Part shown: piece after piece, positions 18,212 to 27,496 of the stretch
Layout of the letters: each line of letters opens with the position of its first letter
Position numbering within the stretch: the stretch's first letter is position 1
Assembly (NCBI GenBank): GCA_020444065.1
Contig: JAHLLQ010000001.1
Span: 434,001-498,000, forward strand
Source: a bacterium
GTDB lineage: Bacteria > Sumerlaeota > Sumerlaeia > SLMS01 > JAHLLQ01
Direction: 5' to 3'
Length of the DNA stretch: 64,000 nt
Program-made: the position numbers and the translations under genes
The notes under the pieces: generated by a model
Databases searched by the model: none
What the model was told of the DNA's origin: nothing
What the model saw: only the letters and a program-made list of their open reading frames with translations

Positions 18212-20044
18212 TCAGTAAGCCATCCATCCCGTTACGGAAGCAGGGGCCGGAGTCGCCAGTTTGTAAACGACGCCCGTGCTGCCAAATGGAGTAAGTGTGG
18301 TGGAGCCCAGGACATAGACTTCGCCGGCGCTGTCTTGCGCCATGCCCTTGATCCAGATTCCAATATCACGACGCGTTGAGCTGAATTGCAGCTCTTTGAT
18401 CTCGTTTCCGGTGTCGAGATAGAAGAGCCGACCGGTGGGAGTGCTGAAGGTCCCGAAGTCGCCGAAGATGTACTTTCCATCGAGATCCGGCACATCTGTT
18501 CCGCGGTAGACGTAGCCGCCGATAATTGAAATTCCCTCGTCGTGGTCGTACTCGGCGATGGGGTCAATCAGGCCTGCAGGAAGCGGTTCGGCGGGCACAT
18601 CCGTCACGAAGCCGGCCGTGGATGCATCGGCGGGATCGAAATAGAAGGAGCCCTCTTTCAGTCTCCAGCCGTAGTTGCCGCCGGCGGTCACCAGATCGAT
18701 CTCCTCCACCTGATTCTGTCCGACGTCTGCGACGTACAAGTCTCCGTTCGCCGTATCGAAGCTGAAGCGGAAGGGATTCCGGAAGCCATAGGCGTAGATT
18801 CCATCCAGCATTCCGGCCTGCCCAACGAACGGATTGTCTCCGGGAATTCCATACTGCCCATTCGCCGAGTCGCTCCCGGCAACATCGATGCGAACAATCG
18901 TGCCCAGGATGGTGCTTGGGTCGCTGCCGTTGCCGCCTTCGCCGTGGCCGGTGGTGAGAATGCCGCCCGGCGAGCTGCCTCCATCCTGATCGTCCGCTCC
19001 CCCGCCGTCGCCGAATGCAATGTAGAGCATCCCATCCGGGCCAAAAGCGATCTCTCCGCCGTTGTGATTGAACTCTGATTGGTCGACACGAAGGATCTCG
19101 CGGCGTGTGCCTTCGTCGATCACGTTGGCATCGCCCGCGGAGACCTGCCACTCAGCGATAACGGATTGATGATTCGCAGAATCCCCACCGGGGATGGTGC
19201 TGAAATCCGCAGATCCGGCGACCGGTTCGGAGGTGTACGTATAGACCAATCCGTTCGATGAGAAGTTCGGATGAAAGGCCATCCCGAGAAGGCCCCGCTC
19301 GTCGTAGCCGATATTGACCCCATTCACGATCCCAAGGTCGATCAGTCGATTGCTGACATCCAGGAATGGCGTGGCGGCGGGGGTTCCGTTCTGAATCAAC
19401 GTTACCGTGCCTCCCTGATCGTACACAAAGACACGATTGGTTCCATCGCCTGGATCCAGCATTCCAAGTGGAGAGGCAAGTCCTGTCGCCACAGGTTCAA
19501 GGTCGATCGCGACGGAGCCCATTGGGATTGCCTCGGGAATCGGATCGGCTATCGGCGAGCCGTTACCGAAGATCTCGAAGTCCCCGCGCATGGCGGCCGC
19601 GTGAATTTCGCAACGGTAGCCCGGCGACTGACTGGCCGTGCCTTCCATTGCAGTGACAAGCGCAGACGTGACGGTGAATTCGGCCACGCCGGCTCCATTG
19701 TAGGTCCAGTTGATTGCTGCATCCGACTGCAGCGTTCCGCCGCCGGACATGGACAGAATCACAGTATCGCCTGCCGCCGTATCGCCCATTGCCAGGACCT
19801 CAAAAGGGTGCGGCATGTAGTTGACGACCGTGACCTCATAGCGCTTTCCGACGATCAGGTTGATCGTCGGGTCGTTGGCCGGCAGGGTACCGCTGAAGAC
19901 CTGCTCGGATGACACACTGGTCAACACGTAGTCCGTGAAGCCATTGTCATTGAAAGTCCATTGATAATCGGATGCAGCCGACGCGCTGGATGCGAGACCC
20001 AGGCATAATGCGAACATACCCAATCCAATTCGGTGGTGATGCAT
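18212..20044 (-). CDS. Cupredoxin-PQQ-dependent sugar dehydrogenase fusion, secreted
   Basis: A 610-residue exported protein. Residues 1-24 are a signal peptide. Residues about 26-160 form a cupredoxin-like domain with a type-1 copper pattern: H79 in NYMPHPFEV, then C145, H148 and M152 in YRCEIHAAAM. Residues about 175-595 form a soluble-glucose-dehydrogenase (GSDH) propeller, with LASPLGML, FNHNGGEIAFGPDG, LYIAFGDGG, YGFRNPFRFSFD and GGNYGWRLKEG, all typical of PQQ-dependent aldose dehydrogenases. Expected reaction: oxidation of a sugar or other alcohol using PQQ; the copper domain could take the electrons, which is inference. It ends with a short aromatic tail (VTGWMAY). Monocistronic by context, with a terminator downstream. 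Confidence 0.85.
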   Translation of the reverse strand: MHHHRIGLGMFALCLGLASSASAASDYQWTFNDNGFTDYVLTSVSSEQVFSGTLPANDPTINLIVGKRYEVTVVNYMPHPFEVLAMGDTAAGDTVILSMSGGGTLQSDAAINWTYNGAGVAEFTVTSALVTAMEGTASQSPGYRCEIHAAAMRGDFEIFGNGSPIADPIPEAIPMGSVAIDLEPVATGLASPLGMLDPGDGTNRVFVYDQGGTVTLIQNGTPAATPFLDVSNRLIDLGIVNGVNIGYDERGLLGMAFHPNFSSNGLVYTYTSEPVAGSADFSTIPGGDSANHQSVIAEWQVSAGDANVIDEGTRREILRVDQSEFNHNGGEIAFGPDGMLYIAFGDGGGADDQDGGSSPGGILTTGHGEGGNGSDPSTILGTIVRIDVAGSDSANGQYGIPGDNPFVGQAGMLDGIYAYGFRNPFRFSFDTANGDLYVADVGQNQVEEIDLVTAGGNYGWRLKEGSFYFDPADASTAGFVTDVPAEPLPAGLIDPIAEYDHDEGISIIGGYVYRGTDVPDLDGKYIFGDFGTFSTPTGRLFYLDTGNEIKELQFSSTRRDIGIWIKGMAQDSAGEVYVLGSTTLTPFGSTGVVYKLATPAPASVTGWMAY

Positions 20045-20169
20045 GGAGGTTCCTCCGGAATGCGTGATTTCGCAGGCATGGCGAAAACCGGTTCTTCGCT
20101 TTCAGCCTGACACACGCATTCTAAAGAAGAAGGTCCAGCGGCGATGTGTCGTTTGACACGGGGCAGCAC

Positions 20170-21921
20170 TCAGTCCAGAGCGCGTTGCCGGTAGAAGGTG
20201 AATGTATCTCCACGGATCGGCATGTCGACGGTGGGCTCGAACGGCGAGAGATCGAACTCATCGATGCGGCCAAGGTAATCCTGGCGAATGATCAGCAGGA
20301 TCGGTCGCTCCTGCGGCATCACTTTCTCCATGTAAGCGACGAACTCATCATCCTCGCGGCGGTCGAAGTAAGTGATCAGGAACTCCTCGTAGACATTGAA
20401 GTAGGGCTTATCATCGCCGAACACGATTACGCGCAGGTCGGGTTGTTCTTTGAGGAATTCGGCGACGCGGTGGTCGGCGTCCTTAATTTCGTCATCCTGC
20501 AGCGTCGGCGGAATGATCCATCCAAACAGCGCCAGGTAGCCCGCAAACACGATTCCAACGAGCGTCCCGTACGCCGCAACGATCCGGCGGCGCAGGAGCA
20601 GGCGAACCATGAATGCTCCCGCCCCCAGCGCGAGCAGCGTACCGACAACCTGAACGGCGATGTGCAAGTGCAGGGCTTCGCTGCCATACTCGGCCTGCGT
20701 CTCGGCGAGTTTCTCAGCCGCCTCGCTGCCGGCTGAGATGAAACGGGATGCGAGCGAGAAGATTTGTTCGTGCCAGATCACCGCCAAGCCAACAAGAATC
20801 GGCGGAATGATGGATAGAATGCCCGGCAGCAGGTAGTACTTGCTGTTCGGCATCGCGTCGCCGTGCTTCTCCTCGTAGCGTTTGCTGAGAAAGTCGACAA
20901 AGAACGCGGTGAAGATCGCCGCTCCTCCGAATCCTGGAAGGAGGTACTGCGGGCGCTTCGGCGGATAGAGCGAGAAGAAGAAGAACGTGAACAGCGCCCA
21001 TGCGATCAGGAATCGGCAGGCTGCATGGAAGTCGCCGAACGGACGCCCGCCGTCCGTCTTGCGGCGACGGAACCAGTACACTCCGCCGGCAATCAGAAAT
21101 AGGGTCGCCGGGAAGATGTTGTGCCAGGTCGATTCGAGGTAATACCAGATCGGTTCGACGTGGCGATCGGGACGAATCACTCGGCCGAGATTCTGCTCGA
21201 CGATCATGTCCTGGCTGGAGGCGGAGTCGCCCAAGAGCACAATCGGCAGAATCCAGACTGCATTTACCAGGATCATCGCCGCGAAGCCGCTCCAACTCCA
21301 CAGTTCGCGAGCGCGGGCTTTGAATTCGCGCTGCCACAGCAGGAACACTGCAACGCCACCGATTCCCGCAACGAGGGCGGCGGGCCCCTTTATGGCGAAT
21401 CCAAGCCCAAGGAATGTCCAGTACCAGAACTTCGCCCAGCCACCGGCTTTGTGGAAGTAGATTCGGACGAAGCACAACATGGCGGCATAGACAAACATGC
21501 ACATCATGATGTCCAGTCGACCCCATCGGCCGATCCAGACGAATCGCCCCATGACCATCAGCGTCAGCGCCGCGAGGATCGCAACATCGCGCCGCTTGAA
21601 CAGCGACCACGCGATTCCATAAGTAAGGAGCGCACACATGATTGCGGAAAGCGATCCCGGCACACGTAGCGCAAATGCCGAGACCCCACCGAAGATTTCG
21701 TAGGACAGGCCCACCGTCCAGAAGTAGAGCGGCGGCTTGTCACTGTAACGCTCGCCATTGAAGTGTAGCAGAAACAGGTCTCTCCCCGGCTCGAGTTCCT
21801 TGGCGATCTGGCCGTAGCGCAGTTCGTCGGTACCCTGGAAACCCGTCCAGGGCGATCCGATGAAGAAGAGGATCAAACCGGCGACGGCGAGGAGGAGGAG
21901 GGACTTGAAATGCTGGTTCAT
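20170..21921 (-). CDS. ArnT/PMT-like GT-C glycosyltransferase
   Basis: A 583-residue inner-membrane glycosyltransferase of the family 39/83 type, which transfers a sugar from a polyprenyl-phosphate donor to lipid A, protein or another acceptor. The first periplasmic loop has the Asp-Glu signature (GTDELRYGQIAKEL), followed by YSDKPPLYFW, which matches the ArnT loop that binds the donor. About 11-12 helices follow between residues 85 and 460, and a soluble C-terminal domain of about 110 residues ends the protein. Donor and acceptor cannot be told. It is divergent from the GT4 gene, suggesting a shared envelope-glycan function. Confidence 0.85.
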   Translation of the reverse strand: MNQHFKSLLLLAVAGLILFFIGSPWTGFQGTDELRYGQIAKELEPGRDLFLLHFNGERYSDKPPLYFWTVGLSYEIFGGVSAFALRVPGSLSAIMCALLTYGIAWSLFKRRDVAILAALTLMVMGRFVWIGRWGRLDIMMCMFVYAAMLCFVRIYFHKAGGWAKFWYWTFLGLGFAIKGPAALVAGIGGVAVFLLWQREFKARARELWSWSGFAAMILVNAVWILPIVLLGDSASSQDMIVEQNLGRVIRPDRHVEPIWYYLESTWHNIFPATLFLIAGGVYWFRRRKTDGGRPFGDFHAACRFLIAWALFTFFFFSLYPPKRPQYLLPGFGGAAIFTAFFVDFLSKRYEEKHGDAMPNSKYYLLPGILSIIPPILVGLAVIWHEQIFSLASRFISAGSEAAEKLAETQAEYGSEALHLHIAVQVVGTLLALGAGAFMVRLLLRRRIVAAYGTLVGIVFAGYLALFGWIIPPTLQDDEIKDADHRVAEFLKEQPDLRVIVFGDDKPYFNVYEEFLITYFDRREDDEFVAYMEKVMPQERPILLIIRQDYLGRIDEFDLSPFEPTVDMPIRGDTFTFYRQRALD

Positions 21922-22111
21922 GGGCTGAGCGTCCTACCTGGCAGATGGAGAGGTGCGGATCAGAGCAAGTCCGGTTCCGCTTTCCGGCCGAACCATGCGC
22001 AAGGCCCTGGAACGGCGTAAAGGCGATTCGGGCCATCTTCAGTTGCCGCCGATTCAGTGGTCGTGTTTGCCTCGAATCCAGTTTGGGCCCTCGGGCCCCA
22101 TGGGGATCGGT

Positions 22112-23248
22112 ATGCGGATTCTAATCGACGCGCGATATCTGGATGGAACGTTCTCCGGCATTGCGACCTATAGTCGCCTGCTGGTGGAGCATCTGGCGCG
22201 TGTGGACGAGGAAAACGAATACCAGGTGGTCGTGCGGCCCGGATTCCGGGAGAGTATGACGCTGGGCGAGAACTTCGAACTGCTCTCCTACCGAGCCCGG
22301 CCGGTCAGCACTGCCAGCTACTTCCGCTACCAGGACTTGCTAAGCGACATGCAGCCGGACGTGGTCCACGCGCTATACCCAATTGCGCCCGTCTTCTACA
22401 ACGGCGCGCTGATCGTTACGATCCACGATGTGCAGCCGCTGATCGACCCGCACTTCTCCAGCCGCCGGCCGCGCTACATCCAGTGGGCGTACAATATGTT
22501 CTACCGCTGGGCTTATCCGAATACGCTGTCGAAGGCGAAGTGGATCATCTGCGATAGCTACAGCACGCGGGACGATGTGGCGCGACTGTTCCCCGGGGCC
22601 GTGTCGAAGCTGATCGTCATCCATCCCGGGCTCGATAAGTCGAAGCAGGAGCCACCGTCGGAAGGCCAGATCGAGGCGATCCGCGGCAAGTTCCACCTGA
22701 AGGAACGCTACCTCCTCTATTACGGTTCGACGCGTCCGAACAAGAACATTCCGGCGATGCTAAAGGCGTTCGCGCGGCTGAAACGACAGGAGGATGGTCA
22801 GTTTGCAGACCTGCAGTTTGCACTGATTCTGAAACGCGATCGCTTCTTCCGCGATATCGAGCGCACGGTGCGCCAAAAGGGGATCAAGGACGACGTGATT
22901 GTCCTCGACCAAGTGGAGCAGTCAGAACAGCGCGCGCTCCTGGCCGGATCGCAGGCCCTGGCCTTCGCGACGAAGTTCGAGGGGTTCGGCTTCCCCATTC
23001 TGGAAGCGATGGCCGCCGGCGTTCCGGTGCTGGCGGGCCGGAGCGGCTCCTTGCCCGAAGTCGCAGGAGAGGCGGCGCTGCTGGTCGATCCGGACGATCT
23101 GGACGACATCGCCGACGGCATGGCGCGGCTGCTGACGGATCAGGGACTCCGGGCGGATCTGGTTTCCGCCGGGCACGAGCGAATTACGGGGTTCGACTGG
23201 ATGGACACGGCCGAGCGAATTCGTGATATTTACAACTTGTTAATCTGA
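22112..23248 (+). CDS. GT4-family glycosyltransferase
   Basis: A 378-residue cytoplasmic GT-B glycosyltransferase. The N-terminal domain begins MRILIDARYLDGTFSGIATYSRLL, the usual acceptor-side Rossmann start. The C-terminal domain has YYGSTRPNKNIPAMLKAF, ATKFEGFGFPILEAMAAG (the EX7E-type nucleotide-sugar motif) and the conserved GRSGSLPEVAGEAALLVDP. The protein resembles mannosyl/rhamnosyl transferases of O-antigen or exopolysaccharide loci. ATG 22112 is preferred, with GGGG just upstream; an ATG at 22100 gives four more residues, and the frame is open back to 21953. Divergent from the GT-C gene. Confidence 0.88.
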   Translation: MRILIDARYLDGTFSGIATYSRLLVEHLARVDEENEYQVVVRPGFRESMTLGENFELLSYRARPVSTASYFRYQDLLSDMQPDVVHALYPIAPVFYNGALIVTIHDVQPLIDPHFSSRRPRYIQWAYNMFYRWAYPNTLSKAKWIICDSYSTRDDVARLFPGAVSKLIVIHPGLDKSKQEPPSEGQIEAIRGKFHLKERYLLYYGSTRPNKNIPAMLKAFARLKRQEDGQFADLQFALILKRDRFFRDIERTVRQKGIKDDVIVLDQVEQSEQRALLAGSQALAFATKFEGFGFPILEAMAAGVPVLAGRSGSLPEVAGEAALLVDPDDLDDIADGMARLLTDQGLRADLVSAGHERITGFDWMDTAERIRDIYNLLI

Positions 23249-23331
23249 CGGGCCGCCGCCAGAAATCAGCCGAAATCAACTCTCAAGGTTTCCTCGCACG
23301 GCGCGTACAAGGTGTTGAGGACAATCGGTTC

Positions 23332-25986
23332 ATGCAGACGCCGGACAGCCAAGTTCCCGAGTCCAGCCCGCTGCGACGGGCGATCTTCCCGTTTGCGGGG
23401 CTGTGGAAGCTGTGTTGGCTACGGCTGATTCGGGCGTGGCGGTGGCGGGCAGCGCTGCTGGTGTCGCTGATTGGCGCCTACATAATGGATTCCGGGATGT
23501 CGTTTGGACCCGGCGCCGCAGTGGCATTTCCCGGTGGTGAGATTGGCATCCGAGCGTTCTCCATCTTCTTCACGACCGCGGCTCTGGTTCTGGGCGTCGA
23601 CCTGGTCGGCCAACTCGATCGGCACTTCGCACGGAGAGCTTTCGACGCGCGACCGCTGCCGGGCCTATCGGTTCAAGCGGCGCGGTGTCTGGCCGTCGCG
23701 GCTGCTCTGCTAATTCCCGCCGCCGTCGTCACCATCTTCCCGTTCGCCTCTCCCTTCAACGATCATGGGAAGCTGCTGGTGGAACCCTCTTTGGTCCTAT
23801 TTGCCTGCGTCTTGGCGCCCTTGATCCTTGCTGGTGCATCTGCAGGCGTGTTCATGCGGTCATTCCTGCCAAACGATGGGGCGGCGCTGATTACGGGCGG
23901 AATCCTGCTGGTTCCAGTCGTCTGGCACCGGCTTATGCTGTCACACCCGGAGGAAATCCTCACGACAGCGTCTCGAAGTCTCGGGCTGCTCGTCCCGTCT
24001 TCGCTGCTGATCCAAGATGCCGTAGTTTGCCTCCTCGCCGCAGGGTTGTTCCTGGGTCTGGCAGTTCTGACGGTCCGCCGGGTTCGCCCAGCAACGCCGT
24101 TGCGTCGCCTCGATCCACCAAAGGGCTCGTTCCTACCATCGGCGCGGCGTGCGTTAGGCTTCGTTGGACGCTGTTTCAGGGCGCCACTGCCGAGCCTCGC
24201 GGGTGCGTTCGTGCTCATTCTGGCGGGTCTGTTGGCCGTTGCGACTTATGCGACCATGCGGCCGGTTCCGGAGTTCGATCCGGATTGGACGCTCCTGACG
24301 CAGCCTTCTGCAGCCACCCGCGGGCAGCTCCTGCCGCCCCGAATCATGCGCCGGGATATTGATATTCCCGACAACCCGGCCGAGCCGTACAGCGTCAGCC
24401 TGACCTTGAACGCCCTGCACGATCAGCCCCAGGTCCTCGCGGCTGTCACGTTCGGGCCAACGGTGGATCTTGTCGGCATCGACCGCGATGGCGGCGAGGT
24501 ACAAGTCGTTCCGACGGCAACGTCGCCGAAGATGTACGCGTACGCGCTTCGTTTCGATCCCCCACTGTCTCCGGATTCGGGCACGGAAGTCACATTCCAG
24601 CTGAAGCCCAAGCCTTCTGCACTTCGCCTCTGGGAGCGCACGCGCCATCCGGTGTTCGCCTCGTTCCAGTCCCTCCCCTACTGGTATGGCGAAGGTGCCG
24701 CCATCGATTATGCGTTCGAGAATTTCAACATCACCGAGCAAGGAACGCCGTTCGAGATCGCGCTGCCGGATGTGGAACCGCGGCGATGGTTCGCTGGCGC
24801 AGCAGTCACCTTCCGGCAAAACGGCCGACAGACGGTCGAGTCGCGTGCGGCAGATGTGCCGCGTGGGTTGTTCGCCGCGGAACTGGTAACCGTCCGCGCG
24901 GCTGAGGGGTCGCTGGATGTTCAATTCGTGGTCTTCCCCGAACACAAGGAACTGGCCGAGGGCCTGGAAGTAGCCTATGCGAGACGATTCGATCGCCTGC
25001 GGCGGGCATTTGGACAACCCCCGGCACCGCTGGTCTATTACGAAGTCCCCCAGGCGAATCCGCGCGATCCGATGGCGATCAGCTCCGCCGAGTTGGATCG
25101 GCTGAATGAAGTGCTGGAGGACTACAGCGACTACGAGAATCCCACGGCGGGGCAGTTCGACGAGGCGTTCGCACGGCTGCATTTCGGCGCCGTGACTCGG
25201 ATGTTCGCTGGCAGCTTCGCCGGATTCGAGCACCCGGAGTTGCTCCGGGATGCGTGGATTGAGTACCTCGACGGCCTGGCGTTCAACCGCGGCCAGACAC
25301 GACTGATGACGCGGATGGGTCGCGATTTCATCTTCGTACCGTGGGACTGGCAGCACAGAGAAGGGCGATTCCCCTTCGATCTGACGCCGCAGCAGGAACC
25401 GGGTTTCCGCGGGCCGATGTTGAAGTCGGATCGCCCACCGAATCTGGTCCCTGTCCCGCAGGAGCGGCGACTGGCCTTCCATCACATGCTGCGTGGCGTC
25501 CTTGGCGACGATGAGTACGCGCAGTTCCTTCGGACGCTGATCGATCAGAATCGCGCGAAGATCCTGACGCTGGCGGCAGTAAAGCAGACCGCCGAGGCGA
25601 CGGCCGGGAAGGACTTAGGCTGGTTCTTCGACCAGTGGCTGCGAGACGGCGTCGTGCCGCAGTATGATCTGAGCAAAGCGCAGGTGATCCTGGCTGAGAA
25701 TCCGGAGACTCGGGAGCTGGAATACACGACGCGGGTGGTCTTGAAGAACGAAGGCGATGGCCGTATGCCGGTGCCGGTTGTCCTGAGTACCGAGTCGGAC
25801 GAGATTCGGCGCGAATTCGACGTTACGGCCGGCGAGGAGGTTTCCATCACCTTCGTGACGCGGGATCGGCCAATTTCCGTGTCGGCAGACCCGGACGGGT
25901 GGATTGTTCAGATGCCGGAATTCGACGAGTTGGCCAAACGTCCTGTCCATCCACAGGTCTTATTGAAGACGGTGAAGGAACTTTAA
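23332..25986 (+). CDS. Membrane protein with degenerate M1-peptidase-like domain
   Basis: An 884-residue protein. Residues about 35-305 hold roughly eight membrane helices, like an ABC-2-type permease. Residues about 330-884 form a periplasmic region whose middle looks like an M1 (gluzincin) aminopeptidase. The zinc motif HExxH-x18-E is replaced by H617-F-G-A-V621 followed exactly 18 residues later by D640 (LRDAWIEYLDG, matching the family's LNEGFAEY). So only the first His is kept, and the domain should be inactive. An Ig-like beta domain closes the protein. M1 domains fused to ABC-2 permeases are known in transport loci, but no ATPase partner lies here. The next gene follows after 92 bases. 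Confidence 0.7.
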   Translation: MQTPDSQVPESSPLRRAIFPFAGLWKLCWLRLIRAWRWRAALLVSLIGAYIMDSGMSFGPGAAVAFPGGEIGIRAFSIFFTTAALVLGVDLVGQLDRHFARRAFDARPLPGLSVQAARCLAVAAALLIPAAVVTIFPFASPFNDHGKLLVEPSLVLFACVLAPLILAGASAGVFMRSFLPNDGAALITGGILLVPVVWHRLMLSHPEEILTTASRSLGLLVPSSLLIQDAVVCLLAAGLFLGLAVLTVRRVRPATPLRRLDPPKGSFLPSARRALGFVGRCFRAPLPSLAGAFVLILAGLLAVATYATMRPVPEFDPDWTLLTQPSAATRGQLLPPRIMRRDIDIPDNPAEPYSVSLTLNALHDQPQVLAAVTFGPTVDLVGIDRDGGEVQVVPTATSPKMYAYALRFDPPLSPDSGTEVTFQLKPKPSALRLWERTRHPVFASFQSLPYWYGEGAAIDYAFENFNITEQGTPFEIALPDVEPRRWFAGAAVTFRQNGRQTVESRAADVPRGLFAAELVTVRAAEGSLDVQFVVFPEHKELAEGLEVAYARRFDRLRRAFGQPPAPLVYYEVPQANPRDPMAISSAELDRLNEVLEDYSDYENPTAGQFDEAFARLHFGAVTRMFAGSFAGFEHPELLRDAWIEYLDGLAFNRGQTRLMTRMGRDFIFVPWDWQHREGRFPFDLTPQQEPGFRGPMLKSDRPPNLVPVPQERRLAFHHMLRGVLGDDEYAQFLRTLIDQNRAKILTLAAVKQTAEATAGKDLGWFFDQWLRDGVVPQYDLSKAQVILAENPETRELEYTTRVVLKNEGDGRMPVPVVLSTESDEIRREFDVTAGEEVSITFVTRDRPISVSADPDGWIVQMPEFDELAKRPVHPQVLLKTVKEL

Positions 25987-26078
25987 GCGCGGCCGTCGTG
26001 TCGAAATGGTTGAGCACGGCACGGAGTTTGTGGACGCTGGGGCCGTAGCGCACGGGATAAGACTAAGGATAAACAGGT

Positions 26079-26783
26079 ATGCGCAGACTCTCTCTGGTTT
26101 TTTGTACAGCACTGACTTTACTCTTCTTAGTTCCGATTCTGGCGCAAGATGAGGCGACGCCGGAGCCGACCCCGGCCCCGAAGGGCAATGACGCCGTCGA
26201 GTTCCTGAAGCAGATCGAGGCCAAGAATAAGGATATCGAGACGCTGTGGGGGAAGTTCCATCAGCTTCGGGTCAACCCGATGTTCATGGAAGAGGTGGAG
26301 AGCAACGGCGAATTCTGGTACACCAAGCCGAATCACTTCCGGGCGGACTACTTCGAGCCATCCGAGATTCGCTTCTACATGTTCAAAGACGCGATTCTGA
26401 GCTACACGCCCAGCCTGCAGCAGGTCGAGAAGTACCCGGTCGAGAATGAAGATTCCGCCCCGATCAACCAGTTGCTGGTAGGATTCGGCGTAGAGACAGA
26501 GCGTATTCTGGATGTCTTCAATGTCCGGATGGCCGAAAAGCAGCCGGAGGACGAGAATCTCGTCAGCATCGCCTTTGTCTCGCGCGATGTGGAGCGGACA
26601 ATGGGTTACCAGCGCATCACAGTAACGTTCGATCGGAAGAAGCTGGAGCCGAAGGAGATCTTCCTCGAGGAAGAGCAGGACACGGTCACGGTGACCCTCC
26701 AAGAGGTGAAGTTCAACGCGAAGATCCCGCCGGAGACTTATGAGCCGGACTGGGGTGACGACGTGGAAGTGATCACGTATTGA
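26079..26783 (+). CDS. LolA-like outer-membrane lipoprotein carrier family protein
   Basis: A 234-residue periplasmic protein. Residues 1-22 are a signal peptide, followed by a Thr/Pro/Glu linker (EATPEPTPAP). Residues about 40-230 have the LolA pattern: a first helix with AVEFLKQIEAKNKDIETL, then strands WGKFHQLRVNPMF, SNGEFWYTKPNHFRADY and ILSYTPSLQQVEKYPV. LolA carries lipoproteins across the periplasm; relatives bind other acyl lipids, so cargo is uncertain. It heads a plus-strand series with an LptE-like lipoprotein, a histidine kinase, a response regulator and a polyphosphate glucokinase, with gaps of 87, 53, 2 and 49 bases. Confidence 0.8.
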   Translation: MRRLSLVFCTALTLLFLVPILAQDEATPEPTPAPKGNDAVEFLKQIEAKNKDIETLWGKFHQLRVNPMFMEEVESNGEFWYTKPNHFRADYFEPSEIRFYMFKDAILSYTPSLQQVEKYPVENEDSAPINQLLVGFGVETERILDVFNVRMAEKQPEDENLVSIAFVSRDVERTMGYQRITVTFDRKKLEPKEIFLEEEQDTVTVTLQEVKFNAKIPPETYEPDWGDDVEVITY

Positions 26784-26870
26784 GAGATTTCGCTGGCACC
26801 AGTCCGCTAAACCCGCGACAAAGGCCTCGGAGAACGTGATGACTCTCTCGAAAACCGAGGATTTTTCCCG

Positions 26871-27443
26871 ATGAAACGGCACTCGCTCCGTACCCTGCTG
26901 ACGATGGCAATCCTGACCGTACTGGCCGCAGCAATGATGACCGGGTGTACCCGGATTCCGCGCCAGCGCACACTGCCCCCGTCGATTCGCTCGGTGTCCG
27001 TGCCGATGTTCATCAATCGCTCTGCAGAGCCGCAGATCGAAGAGGACGCCACGGTCTACACCCAGGAAGAATTTCTCGCGGACGGGCGCCTGGACCTGGT
27101 TCGCCCGGAGAAGGCGGATGCAATCATCGACGTGACCATCGATGATTTCGTCGAGGAGAGCCCCTACCTGGATTCGGACGATTTGCCCGAGTCAACGCAG
27201 TACACAATTACGGCAACGGTCGAAGTGAAGCGCAATGTCCCGGGAATGCCTGTCATCGGCGGTGCGCGTCAGGTTATTGCATACGGGGGCTTCAATAGCG
27301 ACAAACGCCGCGTAAGCTACGAGCCGGAGCCGGTCGGGAAAGAACGCGTGCTGCGTGATTTTGCTCGCCTGATCGTTCGCGAAGTCATCACCGGCGAGTA
27401 TTCCGCCGAAGAGTACCTGGTTCCGTCGCCGTTGAGCCCGTGA
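26871..27443 (+). CDS. LptE-like outer membrane lipoprotein
   Basis: A 190-residue lipoprotein with a signal ending in MMTGC (C26). The mature part starts with LPPSIRSVSVPMFINRSAEP, the strand-and-turn pattern of the LptE/LPS-assembly family. This is followed by TQEEFLADGRLDLV and later beta strands and a final helix (RDFARLIVREVI). LptE plugs the LptD barrel that inserts lipopolysaccharide in the outer leaflet. No lptD is in the window, so the assignment rests on the domain pattern alone. Together with the LolA-like gene upstream it suggests an outer-membrane theme for this segment. Confidence 0.72.
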   Translation: MKRHSLRTLLTMAILTVLAAAMMTGCTRIPRQRTLPPSIRSVSVPMFINRSAEPQIEEDATVYTQEEFLADGRLDLVRPEKADAIIDVTIDDFVEESPYLDSDDLPESTQYTITATVEVKRNVPGMPVIGGARQVIAYGGFNSDKRRVSYEPEPVGKERVLRDFARLIVREVITGEYSAEEYLVPSPLSP

Positions 27444-27496
27444 GGTCGAGCGACTCGCGACTTTCCTTCGAATTCCCACGCAAGTGAGGTAGGCCC

